Below are positions 11,094 through 21,185 of a stretch of DNA of 64,000 nucleotides, in pieces (positions within the stretch are counted from its first letter, which is position 1; every line of letters starts with the position of its first letter). The position numbers and the translations under genes were made by a program. The notes under the pieces are model-generated. The model saw only the letters and a list, made by a program, of their open reading frames with translations, was not told where the DNA came from and searched no databases. The stretch lies in the NCBI RefSeq assembly GCF_003350535.1, contig NZ_QQBB01000002.1, forward strand, positions 62,001 through 126,000, in the 5' to 3' direction. The stretch is from Microvirga subterranea (GTDB lineage: Bacteria > Pseudomonadota > Alphaproteobacteria > Rhizobiales > Beijerinckiaceae).

Positions 11094-12013
11094 TGTTCGC
11101 CGATCTCACCGCCGACCTGAAGGCGCGGATGCCCGAGCTGCGGGGCAGGCTCGACGCCAATGCCCCGATGGCGCCCCTGTCCTGGTTCCGCACCGGCGGG
11201 CCGGCGCAGGTGCTGTTCGCCCCCACCGACGAGGATGATCTCGCCTATTTCCTGGCGCGCCTGGACCGGAGCATCCCGGTCCTCGTGGTCGGGCTCGGCT
11301 CGAACCTCCTCGTACGCGACGGCGGCTTCCAGGGCGTGGTGATTCGCCTCGCCAAGGGCTTTACCGACATCGCGGTCGAGCCGGGCAACCGGATCCGGGC
11401 CGGCGCGGGCGCCGCCGACGTGAAGGTGGCCCGCACCGCCGCCGAGGCGGGGATCGCCGGCCTCTCGTTCCTGCGCGGCATTCCCGGCACCATCGGCGGC
11501 GCGCTGCGCATGAACGGCGGCGCCTACGGGGGCGAGACCAAGGACGTGCTCGTGGAGGCGCGGGGCGTCACCCGCGCGGGCGAGAAGGTCTCGTACACGA
11601 ACGCCCAGATGGGCTTCACCTACCGTCATGCGGGCGTACCCGAGGACGTGATCTTCACCCAGGCCCTGTTCGAGGGCCGTCCCGGCAACCCGGACGAGAT
11701 CCTGGCCGAGATGAACACCATCACGGAGGCGCGCTCCTCGACCCAGCCGGTCAACACCCGCACGGGCGGCTCCACCTTCAAGAACCCGACGGGCCGGAAG
11801 GCCTGGGAGCTGGTGGACGCGGCGGGCTGCCGGGGCCTGCGGGTTGGCGACGCCCAGGTGTCGGAGATGCACTGCAACTTCCTGATCAACCACGGATCGG
11901 CCTCTGCGGCCGACATCGAGGGGCTGGGGGAAGAGGTCCGCCGCCGGGTGCGGGAGCATTCGGGCGTCGAGCTCGAATGGGAAATCAAGCGCGTCGGCCT
12001 GTCTCTAGGTTAA
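11093..12013 (+). CDS. murB: UDP-N-acetylenolpyruvoylglucosamine reductase MurB
   Basis: MurB reduces enolpyruvyl-UDP-GlcNAc to UDP-MurNAc with NADPH and FAD. The 306-residue protein is the shorter (type II) form of the enzyme. Motifs include [12 protein letters not shown], the FAD-binding [37 protein letters not shown], and the catalytic region [12 protein letters not shown]. The ATG was chosen at the murC stop. The gene is followed by a pair of palindromic repeats that separate it from ddl. Confidence 0.96.
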   Translation: MFADLTADLKARMPELRGRLDANAPMAPLSWFRTGGPAQVLFAPTDEDDLAYFLARLDRSIPVLVVGLGSNLLVRDGGFQGVVIRLAKGFTDIAVEPGNRIRAGAGAADVKVARTAAEAGIAGLSFLRGIPGTIGGALRMNGGAYGGETKDVLVEARGVTRAGEKVSYTNAQMGFTYRHAGVPEDVIFTQALFEGRPGNPDEILAEMNTITEARSSTQPVNTRTGGSTFKNPTGRKAWELVDAAGCRGLRVGDAQVSEMHCNFLINHGSASAADIEGLGEEVRRRVREHSGVELEWEIKRVGLSLG

Positions 12014-12123
12014 AGCATCGGACCCAAAAGTGGAATTGCACTTTTGGGACAAATCCGATGCTTCTCTCTGAATGAGAGCATCGTTCTTGCGGAAAACCGG
12101 AGCCACTTTTCCGCACGATGCTC
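12013..12123. repeat. Two tandem REP-like palindromes between murB and ddl
   Basis: Two imperfect palindromes lie end to end. In the first, arms AGCATCGGA (12013-12021) and TCCGATGCT (12053-12061) enclose an inner stem CCCAAAAGTG/CACTTTTGGG. In the second, AGAGCATCGT (12074-12083) pairs with ACGATGCTCT (12114-12123), around TGCGGAAAA/TTTTCCGCA. A related element sits at 26154-26205. Short palindromes of this kind are scattered between genes in many rhizobial genomes. The pair could act as a processing or attenuation site inside the cluster, but nothing here shows that directly. Confidence 0.8.
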
Positions 12124-12186
12124 TAACCCGAATCATATGTCCGACCCCGGTCCGGCCCGGCCGGCGGGGCGTTGAGGGAGCACATC

Positions 12187-13113
12187 ATGGCCGCCAAGCA
12201 CGTTGCCATTCTTTTGGGCGGCTGGTCCGCGGAGCGCGAGGTGAGCCTGGCCTCCGGCAAGGCCTGCTGCAAGGCCCTGGAAGAGCAGGGCTATAAGGTC
12301 ACTCCCATCGACGTGCAGCCGGACATCGCCACCGTGCTCCAGGCCGTGAACCCGGACGTGGTGTTCAACGCCCTCCACGGCCGCGTGGGCGAGGACGGGA
12401 CCATCCAGGGCCTCCTGGAAATCCTGAGGATTCCCTACACCCATTCGGGCGTGCTGGCCTCGGCGCTCGCCATGCAGAAGGACAGGGCCAAGGTCGTCAT
12501 GGCGGCGGCCGGGGTGCCGGTGCCGAAGGGCATAGTCGTTAACCGTTCGGACGCGGCCAAGAGCCACGTTCTGCCGGCTCCCTACGTCATCAAGCCCGTC
12601 AACGAGGGCTCCTCGGTCGGCGTCATCATCGTGCGCGAGGACCGATCCCACCCGCCCCAGGAGCTGCTTCGGGACGACTGGGCCTTCGGTGAAAAAGTCC
12701 TTGTCGAATCATATGTTGCGGGCCGTGAGCTGACCTGCGCGGTCATGGGCGATCGGGCGCTCGGCGTCATCGACATCCGCCCCGCCACCGGGGTCTTCTA
12801 CGATTACGACGCAAAGTACGCCAAGGGTGGGTCCATTCACGTCCTGCCGGCAGAAATTAAACCGAATATTTACCAAAAGGTCCAAGAGTTGGCGTTAACG
12901 GCGCATCAAGCGCTCGGCTGTCGGGGAATCAGCCGCGCCGACTTAAGGTACGACGACACGCCCGGAGGAACCGGGGAGCTCGTCGTTCTCGAGGTCAACA
13001 CGCAACCCGGCATGACCGAGACAAGCTTGGTGCCAGAACTGGCAGCCCACGCGGGCTTTACGTTTGGCGAGCTTGTGCAATGGATGGTGGAGGACGCTAC
13101 CTGCAACCGATGA
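12187..13113 (+). CDS. ddl: D-alanine:D-alanine ligase Ddl (type B)
   Basis: Ddl makes the D-Ala-D-Ala dipeptide used by MurF. The 308-residue ATP-grasp enzyme has the early HVAILLGGWSAEREVSL segment, FNALHGRVGEDGTIQG, the ATP-grasp strand VIKPVNEGSSVGV, and the C-terminal EVNTQPGMTETSLVPELA motif that carries the metal-binding residues. The ATG at 12187 is preceded by GAGGGAG at a suitable distance; an earlier in-frame GTG at 12172 would add only five residues. The 3' end overlaps the likely ftsQ start. Confidence 0.96.
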   Translation: MAAKHVAILLGGWSAEREVSLASGKACCKALEEQGYKVTPIDVQPDIATVLQAVNPDVVFNALHGRVGEDGTIQGLLEILRIPYTHSGVLASALAMQKDRAKVVMAAAGVPVPKGIVVNRSDAAKSHVLPAPYVIKPVNEGSSVGVIIVREDRSHPPQELLRDDWAFGEKVLVESYVAGRELTCAVMGDRALGVIDIRPATGVFYDYDAKYAKGGSIHVLPAEIKPNIYQKVQELALTAHQALGCRGISRADLRYDDTPGGTGELVVLEVNTQPGMTETSLVPELAAHAGFTFGELVQWMVEDATCNR

Positions 13114-14060
13114 CGGCCTACCGGGCCGACGCTGCGGTTGCGCGTGCTGCTGCCTTCGAGCCCCGGAGGCCCAGCTCTTCCCGTTTCACCTTTCTCAAAC
13201 CTTTCCGTTCCTCGCGCGGCGTGCGCCGCCGCTCCGCCGTCGTTCCGCTGGAGCGTCGCCTGCCGCGTTTTCTCGGAACGGGCCTCGCCCTCGGGTTCTT
13301 CGGCGCCGTGATCTTCACGGGCCTCCTGCAGGGAGGGCATCTCGACGATTTCGTCCGCACCCATGGCGAGCCCCATCACGCCCTTGCGCGGGCGGTGGGC
13401 CTCGGCCTCGACCAGGTGACGATCTCCGGCATCACGCAGGTCCGCGAGAACGAGGTGCTGGCGGCCGGCGGCCTTCACGACAAGCTCTCGCTCGCCTTCA
13501 TCGACGTGAACGAGGTGCGCGAGCGTCTCGAGCGCGTGCCGATGATCAAGACGGCGGCAGTGCGCAAGCTCTACCCGAACGAGCTCGTGATCACGCTCAC
13601 CGAGCGTGAGCCGCATGCGATCTGGCAGAACAAGGGCGAGCTCTTCGTGGTCGCCTCCGACGGCACGGTGATCGACCTGATGCAGGACGAGAGCCTCGTG
13701 AATCTCCCGCTCGTGGTGGGCGAGGGCGCGAACCTGCGCAACAAGGACTATATGGCGCTGCTGCAGGCCGCCGGTCCCCTGAAGGACCGGATCCGCGCCG
13801 GGATGCTCGTCTCCGGGCGACGCTGGAATCTCAAGATGGACAACGGCATGGACGTGCGCCTGCCGGAGCTCGGGGCCGCCGATGCGGTGGCCCGGCTCGT
13901 CAAGCTCGAACGGGAACAGAAGATCCTGGAGAAGGATGTGCTGGCGATCGACCTGCGCATGCCCGACCGGATCGTCGTTCGTCTCACGGAAGAAGCGGCG
14001 TCGGCGAGGGCCGAATCGCTCAAGAAGAAGCCAATGCGCGGCAAGGGGGTTGATACATGA
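13080..14060 (+). CDS. ftsQ: Cell division protein FtsQ
   Basis: FtsQ is a bitopic divisome protein that recruits FtsL and FtsB. The 326-residue product has a basic cytoplasmic N-terminus, one membrane helix near residues 63-85 (GTGLALGFFGAVIFTGLL), a POTRA domain (VTISGITQVRENEVLAAGG), and a FtsQ/DivIB domain with LYPNELVITLTEREPHAIWQ. The start at 13080 gives an N-terminus MDGGGR, which resembles other rhizobial FtsQ proteins from memory. The ATG at 13110, overlapping the ddl stop, is an alternative. The gene overlaps ftsA by four bases. Confidence 0.92.
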   Translation: MDGGGRYLQPMTAYRADAAVARAAAFEPRRPSSSRFTFLKPFRSSRGVRRRSAVVPLERRLPRFLGTGLALGFFGAVIFTGLLQGGHLDDFVRTHGEPHHALARAVGLGLDQVTISGITQVRENEVLAAGGLHDKLSLAFIDVNEVRERLERVPMIKTAAVRKLYPNELVITLTEREPHAIWQNKGELFVVASDGTVIDLMQDESLVNLPLVVGEGANLRNKDYMALLQAAGPLKDRIRAGMLVSGRRWNLKMDNGMDVRLPELGAADAVARLVKLEREQKILEKDVLAIDLRMPDRIVVRLTEEAASARAESLKKKPMRGKGVDT

Positions 14061-15379
14061 GTGTCTCAGGTCATGGTTTGACGCCACGCCTGAAGCCGCT
14101 GTCCGCGCGCAAGGGCGCCATCCTGTCGGTTCTCGACATCGGCACCAGCAAGGTGGTCTGCATCGTCGCGGAGCTGAAGCCGGTCGACGAGATCGAGTCG
14201 CTGCGGGGGCGCACGCATCTCGCGCGCATTCTCGGCATCGGCCATCAGCGCTCCGTCGGCCTCAAGGGCGGCGTGATCGTCGATCTGGAAGCGGCGGAAT
14301 CGGCGATCCGCCAGGCGGTCCACGCGGCCGAGCGGATGGCGAAGGTCGAGATCCAGTCGGTGATCGTGAACCTCACCGGCGGGCGCCTCAGCTCCGAGCA
14401 TTTCGAGGCGCATGTGCCGGTGCGCGGCGCGGTCGGGCAGGGCGACGTCCATCGCGTGCTCGACATCGCGAGCAACTACGACATGCGGCGCGGACGCACC
14501 GTTCTCCACGCGCTGCCGACCGGCTACTCGCTCGATGCGCAGAATCACATCGTCGACCCGACCGGCATGATCGGCGAGCGTCTCGGCGTCGATCTCCACG
14601 TGGTCACCTCGGAGGCGGCCGCCGCGCGCAACCTGATGCTGGCGGTCGAGCGCTGCCACCTCGGCGTCGAGGCGGTCATCGCCACTCCTTATGCGGCGGG
14701 CCTGTCGGCCCTCGTCGACGACGAGGCGGAGATGGGCTGCGCGGTCGTCGACATGGGCGGCGGCACGACGAGCGTCGGCATCTTCTCGAACGGGCACCTG
14801 GTGCACTCCGATGCGATCGCGGTCGGCGGCCATCACGTCACCATGGACATCGCCCGCGGCCTCACCACGCGGGTGTCCGCGGCGGAGCGGCTCAAGACCC
14901 TTTACGGCTCGGCGATCGCGTCGAGCGCGGACGACCGCGACATGATCGCGGTGCCGCAGGTGGACGAGGACGAGCGTGACGTCCCCAACCACCTCCCGAA
15001 ATCCCACCTCGTGCGCATCATCAAGCCGCGCGTCGAGGAGGTTCTCGAACTCGTGCGCGACCGATTGAAAGGCGCGGGCTTCGCGGCCCAGGCCGGGCGG
15101 CGCGTGGTGCTGACGGGCGGCGCGAGCCAGCTCGTCGGCCTGCCGGAAACGGCGCGGCGCATCCTGCAGGGGCAGGTCCGGGTCGGGCGTCCGCTCGGCA
15201 TCAAGGGCCTTCCCGAAGCCGCGAAGGGCCCGGCCTTCTCCGCTGTGGTCGGCCTGCTGGTCTACCCGCAGGTGGCGCATATCGAGTACTTCGAGCCGCG
15301 TTCGAGCGGCATGTTCCAGAGTACGGGAACCGACGGCTACATCTCCCGTGTGGGCCGTTGGATTCGCGAGAGTTTCTAA
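14057..15379 (+). CDS. ftsA: Cell division protein FtsA
   Basis: FtsA is an actin-like ATPase that tethers FtsZ to the membrane. The 440-residue protein has the phosphate-1 motif VLDIGTSKVVCIVAE, the inserted 1C domain, the phosphate-2 motif VVDMGGGTTSVGIFS, an adenosine motif VVLTGGASQLVGLPE, and a C-terminal amphipathic tail GRWIRESF that fits the membrane-targeting sequence. Length is typical for alphaproteobacteria. It is coupled to ftsQ by an ATGA overlap and is followed by a 107-base gap before ftsZ. Confidence 0.96.
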   Translation: MSVSGHGLTPRLKPLSARKGAILSVLDIGTSKVVCIVAELKPVDEIESLRGRTHLARILGIGHQRSVGLKGGVIVDLEAAESAIRQAVHAAERMAKVEIQSVIVNLTGGRLSSEHFEAHVPVRGAVGQGDVHRVLDIASNYDMRRGRTVLHALPTGYSLDAQNHIVDPTGMIGERLGVDLHVVTSEAAAARNLMLAVERCHLGVEAVIATPYAAGLSALVDDEAEMGCAVVDMGGGTTSVGIFSNGHLVHSDAIAVGGHHVTMDIARGLTTRVSAAERLKTLYGSAIASSADDRDMIAVPQVDEDERDVPNHLPKSHLVRIIKPRVEEVLELVRDRLKGAGFAAQAGRRVVLTGGASQLVGLPETARRILQGQVRVGRPLGIKGLPEAAKGPAFSAVVGLLVYPQVAHIEYFEPRSSGMFQSTGTDGYISRVGRWIRESF

Positions 15380-15486
15380 TTGCGTAAGGCGATGGCGCGG
15401 CGGTCATCGCTTCAGAGTACCCAAGTTCAACCAAGTACAAGCGTCCGCCAAGCGCTCGCGAAACAAGGCCAAAGAGGCAACAGGTC

Positions 15487-17178
15487 ATGGCAATCAATCT
15501 GCATGCTCCGGACATCCGGGAACTCAAGCCGCACATCACCGTCTTCGGCGTGGGCGGCGCTGGCGGCAACGCTGTGAACAACATGATCGAGTCCGGACTG
15601 GAGGGCGTCGAGTTCGTGGTGTCGAACACCGACGCGCAGGCCCTGGCCTCGTCCCGCGCCCAGCGGGTGATCCAGATGGGCGTGCAGGTGACCGAGGGCC
15701 TCGGCGCCGGTTCCCAGCCCGAAGTGGGCCGTGCGGCGGCCGAGGAGGTGATCGACGAGATCCGCGATCAGCTCGCCGGCTCCCACATGTGCTTCATCAC
15801 CGCCGGCATGGGCGGCGGCACCGGCACAGGCGCGGCTCCGGTCGTGGCCCGCGCGGCCCGCGAGCTCGGCATCCTGACGGTCGGCGTGGTCACCAAGCCG
15901 TTCCAGTTCGAGGGCATCCGGCGCATGCGCCTCGCGGAGGCCGGCATCACCGAGCTGCAGCAGTCGGTCGATACGCTCATCGTCATCCCGAACCAGAACC
16001 TCTTCCGCGTCGCCACCGAGAAGACCACCTTCGCGGACGCCTTCGCGATGGCCGACCAGGTGCTCTATTCGGGCGTCGCCTGCATCACCGACCTGATGGT
16101 GAAGGAAGGTCTCATCAACCTCGACTTCGCCGACGTGCGCTCCGTCATGCGCGGCATGGGCAAGGCCATGATGGGCACGGGCGAGGCCTCCGGCGAGAAG
16201 CGCGCGATCCGCGCCGCCGAAGCCGCCATCGCCAACCCGCTCCTCGACGAGGTGTCGATGAAGGGCGCCCGCGGCCTGCTGATCTCGATCACGGGCGGCA
16301 ACGACCTGACCCTCTACGAACTGGACGAGGCGGCGACCCGCATCCGCGAGGAAGTCGATCAGGACGCCAACATCATCCTCGGCGCGACCTTCGACGAGAG
16401 CCTGGAAGGCATCATCCGCGTCTCCGTCGTGGCGACCGGCATCGACCAGATCGCGGCGGGAAACGCCACTGACATCGCCTCGACCGAGCAGCGGATCTCG
16501 GAAGTGGCCGAGCGTCTGCGGGCCGAGGCGCGCGCCCGGGTGACCCAGACCCAGACCACGCCGACCTTTCGCGCCACCGCTCCGGCGGAACCCGTGAAGG
16601 CTGCCGAAATCGCCCCGGCCCCGGTCGCCCAGGCTCCGGCCTACGCTCCGGTCGAGCCGGCCCCGCAGCCCGTCGTCCGCGAGGACGTTGTGCTCACCCC
16701 GGCCCAGCCGAAGCCGGTTTACGAGGCTCCGGTCGCGGCCCAGCCCGCCTACCATGAGGAGCCCGCCGCTCAGTCCTCGTTCATTCCGCCGCAGGCGGAG
16801 CGGGCCATGCGCCCCGCCCGGATGCCGCGAATCGACGAGTTGCCGATGCCGGTCCAGAACCAGATCCGCGCCAGCCGCGGCGAGGAGCCGGCTCCCGAGG
16901 CCAAGCGCATGTCGCTGATCCAGCGCCTCGCCACGGTCGGCTTCGGCCGCCGCGACGAGGCTCCGGCCGAGCCGGTCGCCCAGCGTCCGGCTCAGCCCGA
17001 GGCGCCCCGGCAGCAGATGTCGCCGGTGCACGCGGAATACGCCAAGCGTCAGGCCGCTCCCCAGGGCTACCGCCCGACTCAGGGGCAGCTCGACCCGCAG
17101 GGCCGCGTGACGCCGCAGCGGACCGCGGAGGACGACCAGCTGGAGATTCCCGCCTTCCTGCGCCGTCAGGCTAATTAA
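15487..17178 (+). CDS. ftsZ: Cell division protein FtsZ
   Basis: FtsZ is the tubulin-like GTPase that forms the division ring. The 563-residue protein has an N-terminal GTPase core (about residues 1-320) with the tubulin signature GGGTGTG at 109-115 and [13 protein letters not shown] near residue 20. A disordered linker of about 230 residues, rich in Pro and Ala, follows. The conserved C-terminal peptide (LEIPAFLRR) that binds FtsA and other partners closes the protein. Long linkers are typical of alphaproteobacterial FtsZ. A strong terminator follows. Any promoter in the 107-base gap from ftsA was not identified. Confidence 0.98.
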   Translation: MAINLHAPDIRELKPHITVFGVGGAGGNAVNNMIESGLEGVEFVVSNTDAQALASSRAQRVIQMGVQVTEGLGAGSQPEVGRAAAEEVIDEIRDQLAGSHMCFITAGMGGGTGTGAAPVVARAARELGILTVGVVTKPFQFEGIRRMRLAEAGITELQQSVDTLIVIPNQNLFRVATEKTTFADAFAMADQVLYSGVACITDLMVKEGLINLDFADVRSVMRGMGKAMMGTGEASGEKRAIRAAEAAIANPLLDEVSMKGARGLLISITGGNDLTLYELDEAATRIREEVDQDANIILGATFDESLEGIIRVSVVATGIDQIAAGNATDIASTEQRISEVAERLRAEARARVTQTQTTPTFRATAPAEPVKAAEIAPAPVAQAPAYAPVEPAPQPVVREDVVLTPAQPKPVYEAPVAAQPAYHEEPAAQSSFIPPQAERAMRPARMPRIDELPMPVQNQIRASRGEEPAPEAKRMSLIQRLATVGFGRRDEAPAEPVAQRPAQPEAPRQQMSPVHAEYAKRQAAPQGYRPTQGQLDPQGRVTPQRTAEDDQLEIPAFLRRQAN

Positions 17179-17204
17179 CCTAGCGTAACGGGTTGTCACA
17201 AAAG

Positions 17205-17240
17205 CCCCCGGCCGCCCCGCGGCCGGGGGATTAACTTTTT
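17205..17240 (+). terminator. Rho-independent terminator after ftsZ
   Basis: A perfect 11-base stem, CCCCCGGCCGC (17205-17215) with GCGGCCGGGGG (17219-17229) around a three-base loop, is followed by ATTAAC and a run of five T. It closes the dcw cluster 26 bases after the ftsZ stop. Confidence 0.85.
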
Positions 17241-17307
17241 ATAAACCTTTTTGATTTCAAGGGCTTGCCAATGGCCCAGATTGTTACAGACCGTAAGAAA
17301 GCGTGAT

Positions 17308-17336
17308 TTGGCCTCGCCTTCGGACAGGACTATGTT
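17308..17336 (+). promoter_or_regulatory. Possible sigma-70 promoter of lpxC
   Basis: TTGGCC (17308-17313) is separated by 17 bases from TATGTT (17331-17336). It lies after the ftsZ terminator and about 125 bases before the lpxC start, in a 220-base gap where a promoter is expected. The match to consensus is only moderate. Confidence 0.3.
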
Positions 17337-17460
17337 GCCGTCAGTTAAGAAGGCAGGTTTTCAAGGGGACCTGCTGAATCCTTAAAAAACAACAGCGGAC
17401 GTCAATCATCTTCAGGCAGTGCCCTCTGCCCGAGGCTGTGGCGTACGAGGTCCGAAGATA

Positions 17461-18408
17461 ATGAAACAAAATCAGCAAACCACGCTTCGCGCAGCCGTCA
17501 CCCTCCTCGGAATCGGGGTTCATTCGGGGGACGAGGTGAAGATGATCCTTCATCCGGCTGAGGCGAACCACGGGGTTGCTTTTCTTCGGACGGGACTTCC
17601 CGGGGGACACGACCGCCTGATCGACGCCCGTCATCTGGCGGTGACCGCCACCGAGCTCTGCACGGTCATCGGCGACCGGGAGAGCGGCGCGGTGGCGACG
17701 ATCGAGCACCTGATGGCGGCCCTGGCCGGTCTCGGCGTGGACAACGTCCTCGTCGAGATCGACGGCCCCGAGGTTCCGATCCTCGACGGCAGCTCGGCTC
17801 CCTTCATCGACGCGATCGACCAGGTCGGCATCGTGATGCAGAGCGCCGGCCGCCGCTACCTCAAGGTGCTCAAGCCCGTCCGCGTCACGCAGGGCCGCGG
17901 CTTCGCCGAGCTCGTCCCGAATGAGCGCGCCTTCCGCCTCGACGTCGAGATCGACTTCCCGACCCCGGTGATCGGCCGCCAGCGCAAGGCGATCGACCTG
18001 TCGCCGTCGGTCTTCCGCCGCGACATCTCCCGCGCCCGCACCTTCGGCTTCATGCGCGACGTGGAGAAGCTCTGGAGCGCCGGCTTCGCTCTCGGCGCCT
18101 CGCTCGAGAACACCGTCGCCATCGGCGAGGACGGGATCATGAACCCGGAAGGCCTGCGCTACGCCGACGAGTTCGTGCGCCACAAGATTCTCGACGCGGT
18201 GGGCGACCTTTCGCTGGCCGGCCTTCCGCTGCTCGGCACCTACCGGTCCTATTGCGGTGGCCACCGCCTGAACTTCTCGGTTCTCGAGGCCCTGTTCTCG
18301 AGCCGGTCGAACTACACCATCGTCGAGGCCGGGCCGCGTCGAGAGACGGGCTATGCCGAGCTCGGCAACGGCATCGCCATGCCGGCCTTCGCGCCGGAAG
18401 TGCACTGA
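17461..18408 (+). CDS. lpxC: UDP-3-O-acyl-N-acetylglucosamine deacetylase LpxC
   Basis: LpxC is the zinc enzyme that commits the cell to lipid A synthesis. The 315-residue protein carries the zinc ligands His83 (TIEHLMAAL), His241 and Asp245 (HKILDAVGD). It also has the conserved LDGSSAPFIDAI and the C-terminal catalytic-histidine region. The ATG at 17461 gives MKQNQQTTLRAAVTLLGIGVHSG, a normal LpxC N-terminus; upstream in-frame codons would add an unlikely extension. LpxC directly after ftsZ is standard order in Rhizobiales. Confidence 0.96.
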   Translation: MKQNQQTTLRAAVTLLGIGVHSGDEVKMILHPAEANHGVAFLRTGLPGGHDRLIDARHLAVTATELCTVIGDRESGAVATIEHLMAALAGLGVDNVLVEIDGPEVPILDGSSAPFIDAIDQVGIVMQSAGRRYLKVLKPVRVTQGRGFAELVPNERAFRLDVEIDFPTPVIGRQRKAIDLSPSVFRRDISRARTFGFMRDVEKLWSAGFALGASLENTVAIGEDGIMNPEGLRYADEFVRHKILDAVGDLSLAGLPLLGTYRSYCGGHRLNFSVLEALFSSRSNYTIVEAGPRRETGYAELGNGIAMPAFAPEVH

Positions 18409-18597
18409 TACGCCGCACGGCGGCCCATGCACCCGGGCCGGGCGCCCTTTGGCCGCATCGACCGATCGCGAGTCCCTCCGCATCCGTTGGGTAAAGCCTG
18501 TCGGATGGGGGTTGGCTCTTTGCTCGCGTATAGGTTAAAGAACCTGCGGTGCATCGTCTAAAAACATCGGGCACGATTTTTCGGAGGACCGCGAAGC

Positions 18598-19494
18598 ATG
18601 CCTTTCGCGAAGGTTTATTCGGGTTTGACGGGCGTGGCGGGTCGCGCGCTCCTCATCGGCGCGTGCGGGTTCGTCCTCGCGGGCTGCGACACCCTTTCGT
18701 CGATCAATCCGTTCGATAAGAGCGAAACCTACAAGCCCGAAATCGTGGCCGCGGCTCCGGCGGAGGAGCTCTACAACGACGGTCTCGCCCGCATCCAGAA
18801 GCGGGATTTCGAGGGCGCCGCCAAGAAGTTCAGCGCGCTCGACAAGCAGTATCCGTATTCCGAGTGGTCGCGCAAAGGCATGATCATGGAGGCCTACGCC
18901 AACTACGAGGGCGGCCTCTACGAGGAGGCCATCACGGCCTCGAAGCGCTACCTGCAGCAGCATCCGAACACCTCGGACGCCGCCTATGCGCAGTACCTGC
19001 TCGCCTCGTCCTACTACGATCAAATTCCGGACATCACCCGCGACCAGGAGAAGTCCGAGCGCGCCATCCTGGCCCTCCAGGAGCTGGTGGAGCGCTATCC
19101 CCGTTCGGAATACGTGTCGGACGCGAAGAAGAAGATCCAGGTCGCGAGCGACCAGCTCGCCGGCAAGGAGCTCGAGGTCGGCCGCTTCTACCTCCAGAAG
19201 CGCAACTATGCCGGCGCCATCAACCGCTTCCGGAACGTCGTTTCGCGCTACCAGACGACCCGCCACGTCGAGGAGGCGCTCGAGCGTCTCACCGAGGCCT
19301 ACATGGCCATGGGCGTCGTCAGCGAGGCGCAGACGGCCGCGGCGGTCCTCGGTCACAACTTCCCTGACAGTCCTTGGTACAAGGACGCCTACAACCTGCT
19401 GGCCAAGGGCGGCGTCGAGCCGCGCGAGGATTCCGGCTCGTGGATCAGCAAGGCGTTCCGTGGTGTCCCGCAGGTCGGTCAGCGCACGGGGTAA
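18598..19494 (+). CDS. bamD: Outer membrane protein assembly factor BamD
   Basis: BamD is an essential lipoprotein of the BAM complex that inserts beta-barrel proteins into the outer membrane. The 298-residue protein has a lipoprotein signal ending in LAGC with the lipidated Cys30. Tetratricopeptide-like repeats follow from residue 58 (AEELYNDGLARIQKRDFEGAA, FSALDKQYPYSEW, LQQHPNTSDAAYAQYL). It sits between lpxC and recN, the order expected in this order of bacteria. The GGAGG at 18581-18585 is a good ribosome binding site. Confidence 0.95.
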   Translation: MPFAKVYSGLTGVAGRALLIGACGFVLAGCDTLSSINPFDKSETYKPEIVAAAPAEELYNDGLARIQKRDFEGAAKKFSALDKQYPYSEWSRKGMIMEAYANYEGGLYEEAITASKRYLQQHPNTSDAAYAQYLLASSYYDQIPDITRDQEKSERAILALQELVERYPRSEYVSDAKKKIQVASDQLAGKELEVGRFYLQKRNYAGAINRFRNVVSRYQTTRHVEEALERLTEAYMAMGVVSEAQTAAAVLGHNFPDSPWYKDAYNLLAKGGVEPREDSGSWISKAFRGVPQVGQRTG

Positions 19495-19506
19495 GCCTCA
19501 TCATCC

Positions 19507-21180
19507 ATGCTGATCCAGCTGGCGATTCGCGACATCGTCCTCATCGACAAGCTCGAGCTTCATTTCCGTGAGGGCCTCAGCGTCCTCACCGGCGAGACCG
19601 GAGCCGGCAAGTCGATCCTTCTCGATGCTTTTGCATTGGCTCTGGGCGGGCGAGGCGATGGAAGCCTCGTCAGGCACGGGGAAACGCAAGGCCAGGTGAC
19701 GGCCGTCTTCGACTGTCCCCTGGATCATCCCGCCCGAAAAGTTGCGGCTGAGGCCGATATCGACACCGATGGCGACCTGATCCTCCGCCGCGTGCAGGTG
19801 GCGGACGGGCGCACGCGCGCCTTCGTCAACGACCAGCCGGTGAGCGTCCAGGTGCTGAAAAGCATCGGCGCGGCCCTGGTCGAGATCCACGGCCAGCACG
19901 ACGACCGCGCCCTCGTCGACCCGGTCACCCACCGGGCGATTCTCGATGCCTTCGGGGGCCTCGGTGGTGAGGTCCAGGCCGTGGGCGAGGCCGCCCGCCG
20001 GGTCAAGGACGCGCGCCACGAGCTGCACGAGCATCGCAAGCGGATCGACAAGGCCCGCCAGGAATCCGACTTCCTGCGCCACGCGGTAGAGGAGCTGGAC
20101 AAGCTCGCGCCGAAGCCCGGCGAGGAGGAGTCCCTGGCCGAGCGCCGCATCGTCATGATGCAGTCCGAAAAGGTTGCCCAGGACCTCAACGAGGCCTTCG
20201 AGGCGGTGGCGGGCAATTCCTCCCCCGTGCCGGAGCTCTCCGCCGCCGTGCGCAAGCTCGAGCGCCGGGGCGCCCAGGCGCCGGCTCTCGTGGAGCCCAG
20301 CGTGAAGGCGCTGGACGCGGCTCTCGTCGCCATCGACGAGGCCCGCGCGGCCCTGGAGGAGGCGATCCGGGCCACGGAATACGACCCGCGCGAGCTGGAG
20401 CAGACCGAGGAGCGCCTCTTCGCGCTCCGCGCCGCTGCCCGCAAATACGACGTGCCGGCCGACGAGCTCGCGGCCCTGCGCCAGCGCTTCATCGAGGACG
20501 TGGCGGCGATCGACGCCGGCGAGGAGAAGCTCTCCGCGCTCGAGGCGTCCCTGAAGGAGGCCGACAAGGCCTACCTCGCTGCCGCCAAGGCCCTCTCGGC
20601 GGGTCGGAAGAAGGCCGCCCAGGCCCTCGATGCCGCCGTCCAGGCGGAGCTGCCGCCCCTGAAGCTGGAGCGCGCCCGCTTCATCACCGACATCCAGACC
20701 GACGAGACCAGCCGCGATCCCGGCGGGTTCGAGCGGGTCGAGTTCTGGGCCCAGACCAATCCGGGCACCCGCGCCGGGCCGCTGATGAAGGTGGCGTCGG
20801 GCGGCGAGCTCTCCCGCTTCATGCTGGCCCTCAAGGTGGTGCTGGCCGACAAGGGCTCCGCCCCGACCCTGGTCTTCGACGAGATCGACACCGGCGTCGG
20901 CGGCGCGGTGGCGGACGCCATCGGCCAGCGCCTCGCGCGCCTGGCGCAGCGGGTCCAGGTCATGGCCGTCACGCACGCCCCGCAGGTGGCGGCGCGGGCC
21001 GAGAGCCACTTCCTCATCGCCAAGGAGGGCGTGAAGGGCTCCGACCGGGTCGCCACGCGGGTGATCCCGCTGGAGGCCACGCCGCGGCGCGAGGAGATCG
21101 CCCGCATGCTCGCGGGCGCCACCATCACCGAGGAAGCCCGCGCGGCGGCCGCAAGGCTCCTGGAAGCCGCCGCGCATTGA
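19507..21180 (+). CDS. recN: DNA repair protein RecN
   Basis: RecN is an SMC-like ATPase that acts in repair of double-strand breaks. The 557-residue protein starts with MLIQLAIRDIVLIDKLELHF and the Walker A loop GETGAGKS at 29-36. A long coiled-coil middle follows, with the ABC signature ASGGELSRFMLALK and the Walker B region PTLVFDEIDTGVGG with Asp458 and Glu459. The C-terminal VTHAPQVAARA is also typical. It begins 12 bases after bamD and is likely co-transcribed with it. Confidence 0.96.
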   Translation: MLIQLAIRDIVLIDKLELHFREGLSVLTGETGAGKSILLDAFALALGGRGDGSLVRHGETQGQVTAVFDCPLDHPARKVAAEADIDTDGDLILRRVQVADGRTRAFVNDQPVSVQVLKSIGAALVEIHGQHDDRALVDPVTHRAILDAFGGLGGEVQAVGEAARRVKDARHELHEHRKRIDKARQESDFLRHAVEELDKLAPKPGEEESLAERRIVMMQSEKVAQDLNEAFEAVAGNSSPVPELSAAVRKLERRGAQAPALVEPSVKALDAALVAIDEARAALEEAIRATEYDPRELEQTEERLFALRAAARKYDVPADELAALRQRFIEDVAAIDAGEEKLSALEASLKEADKAYLAAAKALSAGRKKAAQALDAAVQAELPPLKLERARFITDIQTDETSRDPGGFERVEFWAQTNPGTRAGPLMKVASGGELSRFMLALKVVLADKGSAPTLVFDEIDTGVGGAVADAIGQRLARLAQRVQVMAVTHAPQVAARAESHFLIAKEGVKGSDRVATRVIPLEATPRREEIARMLAGATITEEARAAAARLLEAAAH

Positions 21181-21185
21181 GGTAA

